From the NCBI GenBank assembly GCA_903872345.1, contig CAIQKM010000180.1:1-37692 (forward strand): a DNA stretch of 37,692 nucleotides, read 5' to 3'. The position numbers and the translations under genes were made by a program. Every line of letters starts with the position of its first letter. Position 1 is the stretch's first letter. The DNA comes from an uncultured Verrucomicrobia subdivision 3 bacterium. GTDB lineage: Bacteria; Verrucomicrobiota; Verrucomicrobiia; Limisphaerales; UBA11358. Below the pieces are notes generated by a model. That model was not told the DNA's origin. It saw nothing but the letters and a program-made list of their open reading frames with translations, and did not search any database. This document shows positions 1 to 7,997 of this stretch, in pieces.

Positions 1-113
1 ATTTACACGTTAGTTGTATTTCGTCGCTGCGCGCACGTCTCCGCTCCACTCCGTTGCGCTCCGCGTGACGAACACCTCACTCAAAGAATCTTACTCGAAA
101 ACCTCACTTCCAG

Positions 114-404
114 TTGACAACCCTCATAGGAGCTCCGGCGGCGCGCGCAGATCTGGATGAAATTTGGTTTTACATAGCGCAGGATAATCCGTCGGCGGCG
201 GATAAAGTGGTGGTTTCCATCGTTTCCCGGTTTCCAAAGCTGGCAGCAATGCCGCAAATGGGCCGACGGCGTGAAGATATATCCGCAGACCTCCGGAGTT
301 TTCCGGTTGGACGGCATGTTATCTTTTACCGTTTGTTCGAAAACGGAGTTGAAGTTGCCCGCGTCCTGCATGGCGCGCGTGATTTGCCACCTTTGTTCGA
401 ATAA
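114..404 (+). CDS. ParE/RelE-family toxin (plasmid-stabilisation type)
   Basis: A 96-residue protein of the ParE/RelE ribonuclease-fold toxin superfamily; members act on gyrase or on mRNA and are held in check by a partner antitoxin. Seen: the N-terminal ARADLDEIWFYIAQDNPSAAD segment typical of ParE, a central RFPKLAAMPQMGRRR helix-turn, and the C-terminal GRHVIFYRLFENGVEVARVLHG strand pair. Length fits the family. The start is TTG at 114; the frame is closed by a TGA at 66 and holds no ATG. The antitoxin normally lies just upstream. In 1-117 only an open frame ending TGA at 115-117 (overlapping the TTG) can be read, and its translation does not look like a known antitoxin; part of it is a CGCTCC-rich low-complexity stretch. 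So this is either a cut-off toxin-antitoxin pair or an orphan toxin. Confidence 0.8.
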   Translation: MTTLIGAPAARADLDEIWFYIAQDNPSAADKVVVSIVSRFPKLAAMPQMGRRREDISADLRSFPVGRHVIFYRLFENGVEVARVLHGARDLPPLFE

Positions 405-447
405 ATTTATTCCTCCCCTTTGTGTCGCGCCTCCGCGTTAAAATCCC

Positions 448-471
448 ATCCGCCTTGCCTTTTGGGCGGAT
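448..471. terminator. Small hairpin between toxin and glycosylase genes
   Basis: ATCCGCC (448-454) pairs with GGCGGAT (465-471) around a 10-base loop and is followed by TAAAAT. It may end toxin transcription, but the U-tract is poor. It sits only 20 bases before the TTG start of the next gene. Confidence 0.3.
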
Positions 472-490
472 TAAAATATCGTGACGGGCC

Positions 491-1231
491 TTGAAAGCAT
501 CCGCCCACAGCACCGCCCTGATTGCCGCCGCCCGTGAGCTGTCCGACCGCGTCGGCCGGCTGCGGTTTGGCGCACCCGTCACGCACGTTTACAATCCGCT
601 CACTTACGCTTGGGCACCGCACGAGGAATATCTGCGCCGCTTCGGGCATACGGCCAAGCGCGTGATTTTTCTGGGGATGAACCCGGGACCTTTCGGCATG
701 GTGCAGACCGGTGTTCCCTTCGGCGAGGTCGCCGCCGCGCATGGTTGGCTGGGCATCACCGCCGCCGTGGAGCAACCCGCCAAGGCGCATCCGAAACGGC
801 CCGTCACCGGCTTTGCCTGCACTCGCTCGGAGGTCAGCGGCCGCCGGCTGTGGAAACTCTTCGCCAGCCGCTTTGGCACGCCGGATGAGTTTTTCCGCGA
901 ACACTTCGTGGCCAACTATTGCCCGCTCGCCTTCTGCGACGAGGGCGGACGCAACGTTACCCCGGATAAACTGTCCCCGGCCGAACGTGAGCGCCTCGGT
1001 GCCGCCTGTAATCAACATCTCCGCCAACTGCTGGAAATCCTCCAGCCCGAATGGCTCATCGGCATCGGCGCCTTTGCCCGCGAACGCGCCGAAGCAGCCG
1101 CCGAGGGCACGACCATCCGCGTCGGCCAGATTCTGCATCCCAGCCCCGCGAGTCCCAAGGCCAACCGCACCGACTGGGGCTTGACCGCCACCGGCGAGTT
1201 GGTGGCGCTGGGCGTGTGGCAAGCGAAATAG
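491..1231 (+). CDS. SMUG1-type uracil-DNA glycosylase
   Basis: A 246-residue base-excision-repair enzyme that removes uracil (and in the family 5-hydroxymethyluracil) from DNA. Seen: motif 1 GMNPGPFGM at residues 62-70, followed by QTGVPFG, nearly identical to animal SMUG1, with Asn64 at the place of the catalytic water-positioning Asn; motif 2 HPSPASPKAN beginning at His216, the family's catalytic/intercalation loop. The segment LRFGAPVTHVYNPLTYAW is also typical. Length is normal for bacterial SMUG1. The start is TTG at 491; a TGA at 482-484 closes the frame upstream, so the N-terminus can hardly be longer. It converges on the next gene with a 15-base gap. SMUG1 is patchily distributed in bacteria, including Verrucomicrobia and Planctomycetes (established knowledge). 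Confidence 0.92.
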   Translation: MKASAHSTALIAAARELSDRVGRLRFGAPVTHVYNPLTYAWAPHEEYLRRFGHTAKRVIFLGMNPGPFGMVQTGVPFGEVAAAHGWLGITAAVEQPAKAHPKRPVTGFACTRSEVSGRRLWKLFASRFGTPDEFFREHFVANYCPLAFCDEGGRNVTPDKLSPAERERLGAACNQHLRQLLEILQPEWLIGIGAFARERAEAAAEGTTIRVGQILHPSPASPKANRTDWGLTATGELVALGVWQAK

Positions 1232-1246
1232 GATTTTCCCCGGCGG

Positions 1247-1786
1247 TCAGTCCTGGTGCTCGTCCAAGGCTTCCCGGGAGAGCGGCGGCCGGGCCTGAAT
1301 TTCCTGCGCCCATTTCCGCCCCCGGTCGCTGGTGTGAAACAGGGCGGTCAACTGCCCGGTGACATCCACCGTCTCAATATTGGCCGATTGATAGTTCACC
1401 TCCCATTTACTGGCGATCAACTCCACGCCGGCGGACTTGGCCACGCCGGGGACCGCGTCCTTGACCGTGGCCATGATTTCCGCCACGGAACCGGTGCTAA
1501 ACCCCTCTTCATGCGCCCGTGCCTGGCTCGCCTTCATGCGGGCTTCAATCTGCTTGAGCTTATTCGTGTCGCCGACCTGTTTGGCGGCGTCATATTCGGC
1601 GCGGACGGCTTTTAATTTGGCCGCGAATTCGGTGGAGTTCATATACGCCACCGCCACCGCCCGGGAGTCATAAATGCCGATCCGCAGCCGGTTGGTCTGG
1701 GCGGAGGCGGACAGGTTGAGGCAAAGCATCAAGGCGGCTGCCAGGGTGATCTTGCTGAGGATGAATCGAGTAGGATTTGTTTTCAT
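1247..1786 (-). CDS. Secreted OmpH/Skp-like coiled-coil protein
   Basis: About 179 residues. The start at 1786 gives MKTNPTRFILSKITLAAALM..., a good Sec signal peptide ending SASAQ (cleavage near residue 30); the frame is open 34 codons further upstream but that extension is not signal-like. After cleavage: RIGIYDSRAVAVAYMNS, which resembles the start of OmpH/Skp chaperones (short strand, then helix), then a charged helical stretch (about residues 50-90, EFAAKLKAVRAEYDAAKQVG, KLKQIEARMKASQARAHEEG) and a small C-terminal strand region. OmpH/Skp proteins chaperone outer-membrane proteins in the periplasm. The match is by architecture only, and the coiled coil is shorter than in true Skp, so the function is not certain. 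It stands alone on the minus strand, convergent with the glycosylase gene. Confidence 0.65.
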   Translation of the reverse strand: MKTNPTRFILSKITLAAALMLCLNLSASAQTNRLRIGIYDSRAVAVAYMNSTEFAAKLKAVRAEYDAAKQVGDTNKLKQIEARMKASQARAHEEGFSTGSVAEIMATVKDAVPGVAKSAGVELIASKWEVNYQSANIETVDVTGQLTALFHTSDRGRKWAQEIQARPPLSREALDEHQD

Positions 1787-1877
1787 GGCCAAGTCATAGC
1801 ATAAGATTTGTTTGGGCGTGAATTGATATTTTTTGGCTCCGGCATTGATAAAAACGATGGGCATCACCGGCAGGGCG

Positions 1878-2011
1878 TATCTTGACACTGCCCCGGGTTA
1901 AATAGATGAGCGCCACCTCACCCCGGCCCTGATACCCCATTTACCAATGGCGGAGAGGGAGAAAACCCGGCCTGCGAATGTTTTTTGACGATGTCACGGT
2001 TCTGGATTGGG
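1878..2011. repeat. Dispersed intergenic repeat, copy A (CTCACCCCGGCCCT family)
   Basis: Begins TCTTGACACTGCCCCGGGTT, continues AAATAGATGAGCGCCACC, TCACCCCGGCCCT, CATTTACCAATGGCGGAGAG and ends GACGATGTCACGGTTCTGGA. The same blocks in the same order occur at 7681-7888 and, without the first block, at 30065-30170. The CCCTCTCCC...GGGAGAGGG-type core can form a hairpin (weakened here because the CTCTCC arm is lost). It fills most of the gap between the OmpH-like gene and the CBM9/PKD gene. Confidence 0.85.
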
Positions 2012-2094
2012 GGCTGTGCCGCAGGATACGCCCTCACCGGAATTGGCGAGGGGAAATGGATTGACTCTGGCTGCCAATCAGAGAATTTCAACAC

Positions 2095-3198
2095 GTGCCC
2101 CCATTTTCTCAATTAATCCGAACCGCCCTGGCGGTCGGGCTGCTTTTTGGCTTGGCCGGCCCGGCCAGGGCACTGGACCGTACGAACGAGATTTTCAAGA
2201 TTTTCCAGTTCCCCGCCGATAAGATCCCCACCATTGACGGACTGACCAACGACTGGGACATCGTGCCCGAAAACTATGTCATTGATTCCAGCCAGTTCGT
2301 GGACGACACCCATCGCCACGCCCGGCCGGATGCCGAGTCGCCGCACGTGCGCATCAAGGTCGGCTGGGTGAAGGGCCTGAACCGCCTCTATTTCCTGTAC
2401 GAAGCGGATGACAATTATTGGGACTTCGCCGATCCCGGCCTGCACAACGACACTTTTGAGATTGCCGTGGATGGCGACCTCTCCGGCGGTCCGTTCGTCA
2501 CCAAATTTCTGCCCGCCCGCAATGTATTGGGCGAATGGGAAACATATTTTACCCTACAAGGCGTCCACGCCCAGAACTACCACGTCTTCACCCCTGCCGA
2601 GAACAAGGACTGGTGCATGGTCTGGGGGCCCGCCCAATGGCTCAAAGAATTGCCCTATGCCAACTCGGCGTACAACTACCATTTCCGCCCCGGCGAATCC
2701 GGGCATCTCGTGACCGAATTCTGGATCACGCCGTTCGATTACGCCGGCGCCGAGGGCCCGGCCCGCGCCGTTGAAACGCCGCTCAAGGAGAACAAGATCA
2801 TCGGCATGTCCTTTGCGCTGATTGATTACGACGACGTCCATTCCGGCGACACGAATAACGGTTTCTGGAATCTTTCGCGCCATCACACCATGTATGGCCA
2901 GGCCGATGAACTTTGCCAATTCAAGCTCATGCCGTTGGAACCGCAGTTACAAAAGCCCATCGCCGCCCAATGGTCGTTTCAGGTCGTGGACATGGACCGT
3001 CGCCTCGTGGCATTCAAGGATCTTTCGGTTGGTCAGGTTACCGCCTGGCACTGGGATTTTGGTGATGGCGAAACTTCCAGCGAACAGAATCCCCAGCACA
3101 TTTATAAAAATGCCGGTCACTACGTAGTGGTGCTGGATGTGACTGGTCCTGCGGGCATCTCCCGCCGATCCAAAGTCTGGGACGTGGCGGTGAAATGA
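2095..3198 (+). CDS. Secreted CBM9-like/DOMON protein with C-terminal PKD domain
   Basis: A 367-residue secreted protein. Start GTG at 2095 gives MPPFSQLIRTALAVGLLFGLAGPARA, a signal peptide. Residues about 40-280 read as a CBM9-like beta-sandwich: PTIDGLTNDWD, RIKVGWVKGLNRLYFLYEADD, HNDTFEIAVDGDLSGG and a later FWITPFDYAG strand are the usual landmarks (IDG..DW, then Y..D..D.FEI.vD). Residues about 295-365 are a PKD domain, with WHWDFGDGETSSEQNPQHIY and GHYVVVLDVTG. Such proteins bind polysaccharide or act as surface adaptors; no catalytic motif is visible. It lies 257 bases ahead of a GH28 gene, the gap being repeat-filled, so co-transcription is possible but not shown. Confidence 0.8.
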   Translation: MPPFSQLIRTALAVGLLFGLAGPARALDRTNEIFKIFQFPADKIPTIDGLTNDWDIVPENYVIDSSQFVDDTHRHARPDAESPHVRIKVGWVKGLNRLYFLYEADDNYWDFADPGLHNDTFEIAVDGDLSGGPFVTKFLPARNVLGEWETYFTLQGVHAQNYHVFTPAENKDWCMVWGPAQWLKELPYANSAYNYHFRPGESGHLVTEFWITPFDYAGAEGPARAVETPLKENKIIGMSFALIDYDDVHSGDTNNGFWNLSRHHTMYGQADELCQFKLMPLEPQLQKPIAAQWSFQVVDMDRRLVAFKDLSVGQVTAWHWDFGDGETSSEQNPQHIYKNAGHYVVVLDVTGPAGISRRSKVWDVAVK

Positions 3199-3253
3199 GA
3201 TTATGATGTTTTCTCAAATGCGAATTTATGCGGGGAATCAGTTAGTGTTTCGT

Positions 3254-3410
3254 CCGCCCTCATCCCGGCCTCCTCCCCCAGGAGAAGGAGAAACGGTTGC
3301 CGTCTCTTTAGCGAATCAAGACGCTGGATTGGTCAGGCTGATGGACGAATATGCAATGGAGTGCCGGGGAAAAGCCCTCTCCCGGGGGAGCGGGTTGGGT
3401 GAGGGCGAGC
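3254..3410. repeat. Pair of inverted CCCTCATCCCGGCC-type repeats (copy D)
   Basis: Left unit 3254-3300 (CCGCCCTCATCCCGGCCTCC, then CTCCCCCAGGAGAAGGAG and AAACGGTTGCC); right unit 3374-3410 is a related unit in the opposite orientation (reverse complement GCTCGCCCTCACCC...GGAGAGGGC). The right unit is read through by the open frame upstream of the GH28 start, which is why the longer frame (from 3351) must not be taken as protein. Confidence 0.75.
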
Positions 3411-3455
3411 GTTCCACACTTATTCAATCCCCGTCCCAATTTCATAAACTGCACA

Positions 3456-4757
3456 ATGAACTTTAAAAAACTCATCCCCCTCGGCGCCATCCTCGCGCTG
3501 ACGCTTTCCCTCCCGGCGGCCACGCTGAATGTTCTCGATTTTGGGGCGAAGGGCGATGGTACCACCGTGGACACCGCCGCCATTCAGCGCACCATTGATG
3601 CCGCCACGCAGACCGGCGCGCAAGTGCTGATTCCCGCCAGCCATCAATTTCTCATCGGCACGCTGGAGCTGAAAGGCGGCATTGATTTCCACCTCGTTGG
3701 TGAATTGATCATCAGCACCAACCAAAGTGATTACTCGGGCGACGGCGTCATCACCGCCTCCAACGCGCCGAACCTCCGCATCACCGGCTCAGGCCTCATC
3801 AGCGGACGTTCGCTGGCCTTCATGACGAATTACGATGCGCCGAACGAATGGTGGCTCTTTCAGGAGTGGCGGCCCAAAATGTTTGTGCTCACCGGCTGCA
3901 CCAATCTCATCGTGCGCGACATCACCTTTGGCGATGCCCCGTATTGGGGACTCCACATGCTTGGCTGCGAAAACGTGCTCGTGGATAACGTCACCGTCAG
4001 CAACCGCCTCGACGTGCCCAACGACGATGGCATTGATCCCGACCACTGCCGCCATGTGGAAATCCGCAACTGCCACCTTACTTGTGGCGACGACGCCATC
4101 GTGGTGAAAAGCACCCGGCAGACGAATGACTTTGGCCCTTGCGCGGACATTCACGTACATGACTGCGTGATCCGCACCCAGGACGCCGGCCTGAAGATTG
4201 GCACCGAAACCACGGGCGACATTCACGATGTTCTGTTCGAGCACTGCCAGATTCTTTCCAGCAGCCGCGGTCTGTGTATCCAGTTGCGGGACGAGGGCGA
4301 CATTGGCCACGTCACCTTTCGCGATATTCAATTTCTTTCCCGCTACCACAGCGATCCGTGGTGGGGGCGGGGCGAGGCCATCTCCTTCACCGCCTTGCCG
4401 CGCAACGCGCAGACCAAGCTCGGCCACCTGCACGATGTGCTGGTGCAAAACGTCACCGGCCGCGCCGAAAACAGCATTCGCGTGAATGGCACTGAAGGAA
4501 GCCACATCACCAACGTGTGGATGGAAAATGTGAAGGTTACCTTTGGCCGCTGGACGAAATATCCCGGCGGCGTTTACGACAACCGTCCCACCAAGGTGCT
4601 GACCCCGATTGAAACGTGTGCGAATCCCGCCTTCAGCCTGCGCTGGGTGGATGGCGTGATCCTGAAAAACTGCCAGGCGAAATGGGAAACGAATTGTCCC
4701 GCTTATCTTGCCGGAAAGATCGCCAGCGAGCACGTTACGGAGCTGAAGTCGGAGTGA
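3456..4757 (+). CDS. Glycoside hydrolase family 28 (polygalacturonase-like), altered active site
   Basis: A 433-residue secreted right-handed beta-helix protein of GH28, the family of polygalacturonases, rhamnogalacturonases and xylogalacturonan hydrolases. Start 3456 (MNFKKLIPLGAILALTLSLPAA) gives a signal peptide; the upstream extension is encoded by a repeat. Seen: VLDFGAKGDGTTVDTAAIQ (residues 27-45), the family N-terminal cap; NDDGIDPD at 189-196 in place of NTDGID; CGDDAIVVKS at 210-219 carrying the paired Asp212/Asp213. Odd: the position of the usual GHG motif reads DAGLKIG (243-249), without His, and the RIK motif is replaced by CIQLRDEG. Acid/base aspartates are kept, so it may still be active, but on a non-standard uronide. 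It belongs functionally with the pectin locus 13 kb downstream. Confidence 0.88.
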   Translation: MNFKKLIPLGAILALTLSLPAATLNVLDFGAKGDGTTVDTAAIQRTIDAATQTGAQVLIPASHQFLIGTLELKGGIDFHLVGELIISTNQSDYSGDGVITASNAPNLRITGSGLISGRSLAFMTNYDAPNEWWLFQEWRPKMFVLTGCTNLIVRDITFGDAPYWGLHMLGCENVLVDNVTVSNRLDVPNDDGIDPDHCRHVEIRNCHLTCGDDAIVVKSTRQTNDFGPCADIHVHDCVIRTQDAGLKIGTETTGDIHDVLFEHCQILSSSRGLCIQLRDEGDIGHVTFRDIQFLSRYHSDPWWGRGEAISFTALPRNAQTKLGHLHDVLVQNVTGRAENSIRVNGTEGSHITNVWMENVKVTFGRWTKYPGGVYDNRPTKVLTPIETCANPAFSLRWVDGVILKNCQAKWETNCPAYLAGKIASEHVTELKSE

Positions 4758-4768
4758 GAATACGTAGT

Positions 4769-4950
4769 GGCAGGCATCCGTGCCTGCCGTAGAGCCGGTG
4801 CTTCCAGCCCGGCGGTAAAACCCCCGCTGAATCATTGTGCTTGGCTTGGATTTGAAGCAGGTAGGGCGGGCAGTCCTCTGCCCGCCGCCGCTTGCCAATG
4901 GGAGTTTCCTAATTCGCCATGACGGCGCGCACGGAGTGACGCGCCCTACC
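4769..4950. repeat. Run of three hairpin repeats between convergent genes
   Basis: Three perfect or near-perfect hairpins in series: GGCAGGCA/TGCCTGCC (4769-4788), GGCGGGCAG/CTGCCCGCC (4865-4886), GGCGCG/CGCGCC (4924-4945). GGTAGGGCG (4860-4868) also pairs with CGCGCCCTACC (4940-4950), making the last two part of one larger inverted repeat. These GTAGGGCGGGCAGTCC- and GGCAGGCATCCGTGCCTGCC-type units are common intergenic repeats in Verrucomicrobia/Planctomycetes genomes (recalled knowledge). Placed between the stops of GH28 (+) and the nuclease (-), they could work as a two-way terminator. Confidence 0.8.
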
Positions 4951-4972
4951 AGCTTGCGTGCTTTCCGGCCGT

Positions 4973-6256
4973 CTACTTCACCGGCAGCACTTTGATCTGG
5001 CTGGGCGATTCGAGGATCATCTCAGGGCGTTTGTGATATTCCGAGATGCTGCCGTTCAACTCGACGTTTTGGTTGGTGAGCTTTGACAAATCGCCGAAGA
5101 GGGCGGTGTTGGCGTCGAAAATGACGGCGGTGAAGGGGGAGCCGGGCGCGGGTTTATCCAGGCTGATAATCGTGATGGACGAACGCACGCTCACCGACAC
5201 CACCTTGCCGGTCACGGTCATTGTCTCGTCGTAGAAATTGGCGGCTTCGGCGGTGCCGATGACGTGTTTGACGGCGCTGGCGGGGGCCAGGTTGGTGTAT
5301 TCGGCGGCGAGCACGGCCGGTTGGCTGAACTTCAGATAATGTTCAATTTCATCCGCGAGCCGGTAACCGGCCAGGGCGGCCTGACGTTCCGCCACGGCTT
5401 TGGCAGTTTTAGTGTAAGTCTCCGGCAGACGCGGCGCATTGTCCGCGCTGGTGCTGCCTTGGAGTTTGCCGTCCAAGTAACCAACTTTGATGGCCAGTTC
5501 CCGGCTTTCGAGACTCCAGTCCACCGGGGTGGTGTGTTGGGTGAGTTCCGGCAATGCGTTCCGGGGGAATTGCGCATCCAATTTGACGGCATATTTCCAC
5601 TGCGTCTGCGTGTCCGCCGCGTTGCCGAGCAAGCCGTCCCACAGGCCATGCAACCGCACGCCGATCTGCCGGTTCTGGGCCGCCGGGGTGGGGTTCACAT
5701 AAATGTCATTCCCGCCGCGATCACCTTTTGGATAGGTGTCATTGAAGAGGGATTCACAATGCAGCGGCTGATGCATGTCGCCGACCAAATGGATCAGGTA
5801 GGACAACATGGCGCCGCGCAATTCGGGGTTCGCATTTGTGTCGCTGAGCGCCTGCTCGGCTTGGGCCACGCCGTAGAGCACGTTGTTGGTGGGCGAGGCA
5901 TCGGGCTCGAAGGCGAAGGCGGGCGGACGGATGGGATAATCCACGAAGTGCCAGTTGGGATGGTCATAGATGTCGCCGCTGTTGCGGATTTCATCGGGCC
6001 AGTTGCTGGCGCGCATGAAGATGTAGGTGGCCAGATTCAGGTTCGGATTCGGGTGGTAGGCCTTCTTCCAGTCGGCAAATTCGGGATGGCCCTGGAGCAC
6101 TTCGATCACCTGCGCCTGGAGCTCCGGCGAAAGCTGCCGGAAACCTTCGGCGGCGATGACCATGTGGCCGGCACTGCCCCAGGCAAAGGCGTTTGCGTGC
6201 AAAAACATCAGGCCGGCGGCGACGCAACCGGTACAAAGGGTCCTTGTCATGCGCAT
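4973..6256 (-). CDS. S1/P1-type zinc nuclease with C-terminal OB-like domain
   Basis: A 427-residue secreted nuclease cutting single-stranded DNA/RNA. The signal peptide ends ...ANAFA before Trp26, so Trp becomes the mature N-terminus, as required for zinc binding in P1/S1 nucleases. All nine expected tri-zinc ligands can be placed: Trp26, His31, Asp88 (NWPDE), His103 (WHFVDYP), His156, Asp160, His166 (HLVGDMHQPLH), His203 and Asp207 (LHGLWDG); GDRGGND (178-184) is also typical. Core ends near residue 315. Residues about 335-427 (TVTGKVVSVSVRSS, FTAVIFDANTALFGDL, NVELNGSISEYHKRPEMIL) look like an added OB-fold, as in tOB/nucleic-acid-binding domains, not part of fungal P1. Start: ATG at 6256, with a second ATG two codons in. 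The function is probably periplasmic or extracellular nucleic-acid scavenging. Confidence 0.92.
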   Translation of the reverse strand: MRMTRTLCTGCVAAGLMFLHANAFAWGSAGHMVIAAEGFRQLSPELQAQVIEVLQGHPEFADWKKAYHPNPNLNLATYIFMRASNWPDEIRNSGDIYDHPNWHFVDYPIRPPAFAFEPDASPTNNVLYGVAQAEQALSDTNANPELRGAMLSYLIHLVGDMHQPLHCESLFNDTYPKGDRGGNDIYVNPTPAAQNRQIGVRLHGLWDGLLGNAADTQTQWKYAVKLDAQFPRNALPELTQHTTPVDWSLESRELAIKVGYLDGKLQGSTSADNAPRLPETYTKTAKAVAERQAALAGYRLADEIEHYLKFSQPAVLAAEYTNLAPASAVKHVIGTAEAANFYDETMTVTGKVVSVSVRSSITIISLDKPAPGSPFTAVIFDANTALFGDLSKLTNQNVELNGSISEYHKRPEMILESPSQIKVLPVK

Positions 6257-6375
6257 ACTTCTAGCTGACGCCGTCCGTTCCGCAATGAAAAAAGCGGGGG
6301 AATGGCGGGGCGGGCAACTGGTATTATGGAATCACGGGGCAAAATATAAGTTTGGCGAATTTAGCTGGTGTGACG

Positions 6376-6421
6376 CTCGTCCTCACCGCGGCCCTTCCTC
6401 CAGGAGGGGGGAAACGGTTCC
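6376..6421. repeat. Dispersed intergenic repeat, copy E
   Basis: CTCGTCCTCACCGCGGCCCT, TCCTCCAGGAGGGG and GAAACGGTTCCAG: same order of blocks as copy D (3254-3300). It lies in the 333-base divergent gap 6257-6589 between the nuclease (-) and the acetyltransferase (+). Apart from this unit I see no gene or clear promoter in that gap. Confidence 0.65.
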
Positions 6422-6589
6422 AGCGTTTTGACTTTGCCATCCGGGTTGTTGGTGGTATGCAATTATTGCGTGTGAAGATTCCTGCCGTCCAAGTATAGGC
6501 ATTGTTCCGGCGCATTTATTGATTGGACGGTTTCCCGGCCGTTTGCCTAAATCGTTTGAGTCTGCGCCGCTTCGTGGTAGTTTACCGGC

Positions 6590-7504
6590 GTGGAAACCGT
6601 TACGAAACTGACCAATCAGCTCATTGCGTCCTACGCCAAAGTGGGCGGCATCAATCATTTGGACGGCAAAAACCTGCCTTCCAAGCGGGCCACCGCCACG
6701 CTTGCCTGCGAGCTGTTGCGCCTGCTGTTTCCCGGGTTTTTTGACGAAAAGCTGATCCATTCCTCCGAGATCAAGGTGGAGACGGCGGCGCTCATCGATT
6801 CCATCCTGGGCAGTCTGGAGGATGAAATCCGCAAGGCGCTGGAATACAATCCGCCGGAGGGGCTGGCCAAAAAGGACATCCACCGCGAAGCCCACAAGAT
6901 CACCATCGAATTTCTGGAGAGCCTGCCCGCCGTGCGCGAGATTTTGCATACGGATGTCGAGGCCGCCTTCAATGGCGATCCCGCCGCCGCGAGCCGCGAG
7001 GAGATCATTGTTTCGTATCCTTTTGTGGAGGCCATTTCCGTGCAGCGGCTGGCCCATGAGCTGTATCGGAAAAACGTGCCGCTCATTCCGCGCATCATGT
7101 CCGAGTGGGCGCATTCGCGGTCGGGCATGGACCTGCATCCCGGCGCGCGGATCGGGGCGTATTTCTTTGTGGACCATTGCACGGGCACCGTGGTGGGCGA
7201 GACGGCCATCATTGGCGAGCACGTGAAGATGTACCATGGCGTGACCCTGGGCGCGCGTTCGACCGCCGGCGGTCAGCAATTGCGCGGCAAGAAGCGGCAT
7301 CCGACGATTGAGGATCGGGTGACGATCTATCCCGGCGCGACGATTCTGGGCGGGGAAACGATCATTGGCGCGAACAGCACCATCGGCGGCAACGTGTTCA
7401 TCATGGACAGTGTGCAGCCTAATTCACTGGTGATCTACGACGGACTGGATATGCGCGTGCTTAGCAAGACAGACAAGATGACGGTGGTTGATTATCAGAT
7501 TTGA
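6590..7504 (+). CDS. cysE: Serine O-acetyltransferase
   Basis: A 304-residue enzyme making O-acetyl-L-serine from L-serine and acetyl-CoA, the first step of cysteine synthesis in the cytoplasm. Seen: N-terminal helical domain (about 1-190) with the SAT signature SYPFVEAISVQRLAHELYRK and PLIPRIMSEWAHSRSGMDLHPGA; then a left-handed parallel beta-helix of hexapeptide repeats (GARIGAYFFVDHCTGTVVGE, AIIGEHVKMYHGVTLGARS, ILGGETIIGANSTIGGNVFI). The catalytic His/Asp pair falls in MDLHPG and FVDHCTG. It is longer at the N-terminus than the E. coli type and resembles the SatA/EpsC-like group. Start GTG at 6590; no ribosome binding site is evident. No cysK or other sulfur gene adjoins it. Confidence 0.93.
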   Translation: METVTKLTNQLIASYAKVGGINHLDGKNLPSKRATATLACELLRLLFPGFFDEKLIHSSEIKVETAALIDSILGSLEDEIRKALEYNPPEGLAKKDIHREAHKITIEFLESLPAVREILHTDVEAAFNGDPAAASREEIIVSYPFVEAISVQRLAHELYRKNVPLIPRIMSEWAHSRSGMDLHPGARIGAYFFVDHCTGTVVGETAIIGEHVKMYHGVTLGARSTAGGQQLRGKKRHPTIEDRVTIYPGATILGGETIIGANSTIGGNVFIMDSVQPNSLVIYDGLDMRVLSKTDKMTVVDYQI

Positions 7505-7680
7505 GACCGGACCGGGCATTTGCCATGGCCGATTTTCAATGGCCAATTGGGTTAGTGGATTCAAGTTATGTGACTGGTTGATGAATCTGGATATAGCTTG
7601 ATTTTTGCGAAAACAAAGGGGTTTTAGCGCGAATGATCAAGGCTGAATGCTAAAGCGGCTGAGTGGTGGGATGGGGTGCA

Positions 7681-7888
7681 TCCTGACGCTGCCCCGAGTC
7701 TAAATAGATGAGCGCCACCTCACCCCGGCCCTCTCCCCCAAAAAGTGTACCCCCCCCCCACAACCCTCACCCGGCCTGCCGGCCACCCTCTCCCGCTCCC
7801 GCAGGCGAGGGAACATTTACCAATGGCGGAGAGGGAGATAACCCGGCAGGTGAACGGTTTGGACGATGCCACAGCTCAGGATTGGTGG
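7681..7888. repeat. Dispersed intergenic repeat, copy B, with internal insertion
   Basis: Same start (TCCTGACGCTGCCCCGAGTC, AAATAGATGAGCGCCACC) and end (TTTACCAATGGCGGAGAGGG, GACGATGCCACAGCTCAGGA) as copy A, but with about 75 extra bases in the middle. The insert carries a run of ten C (near 7750) and a further CCCTCACCCGGCC/CTCTCCCGC unit. It sits in the 519-base convergent gap between cysE (+) and groEL (-); bases 7505-7680 of that gap hold nothing I can name. Confidence 0.85.
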
Positions 7889-7940
7889 TAACTTTCGTCT
7901 CATTTTTGAGCCTCCTGACGTCGGCTGCTACGGGGGGAAT

Positions 7941-7977
7941 ATAATAAAAGCGCGACCGGGATTGCTCCCGGCCGCGC
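7941..7977 (-). terminator. Intrinsic terminator of groESL
   Basis: Read on the minus strand: GCGCGGCCGGGA, loop GCAA, TCCCGGTCGCGC, then TTTTATTAT. A 12-bp stem with one mismatch and a T-rich tail, downstream of groEL. Confidence 0.8.
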
Positions 7978-7997
7978 CCTTCGGTTCCTCGAATTTC

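Noticed and set aside
3351..3455. N-terminal extension of the GH28 frame
   Set aside because: Encoded by an inverted intergenic repeat; the signal peptide begins at 3456.
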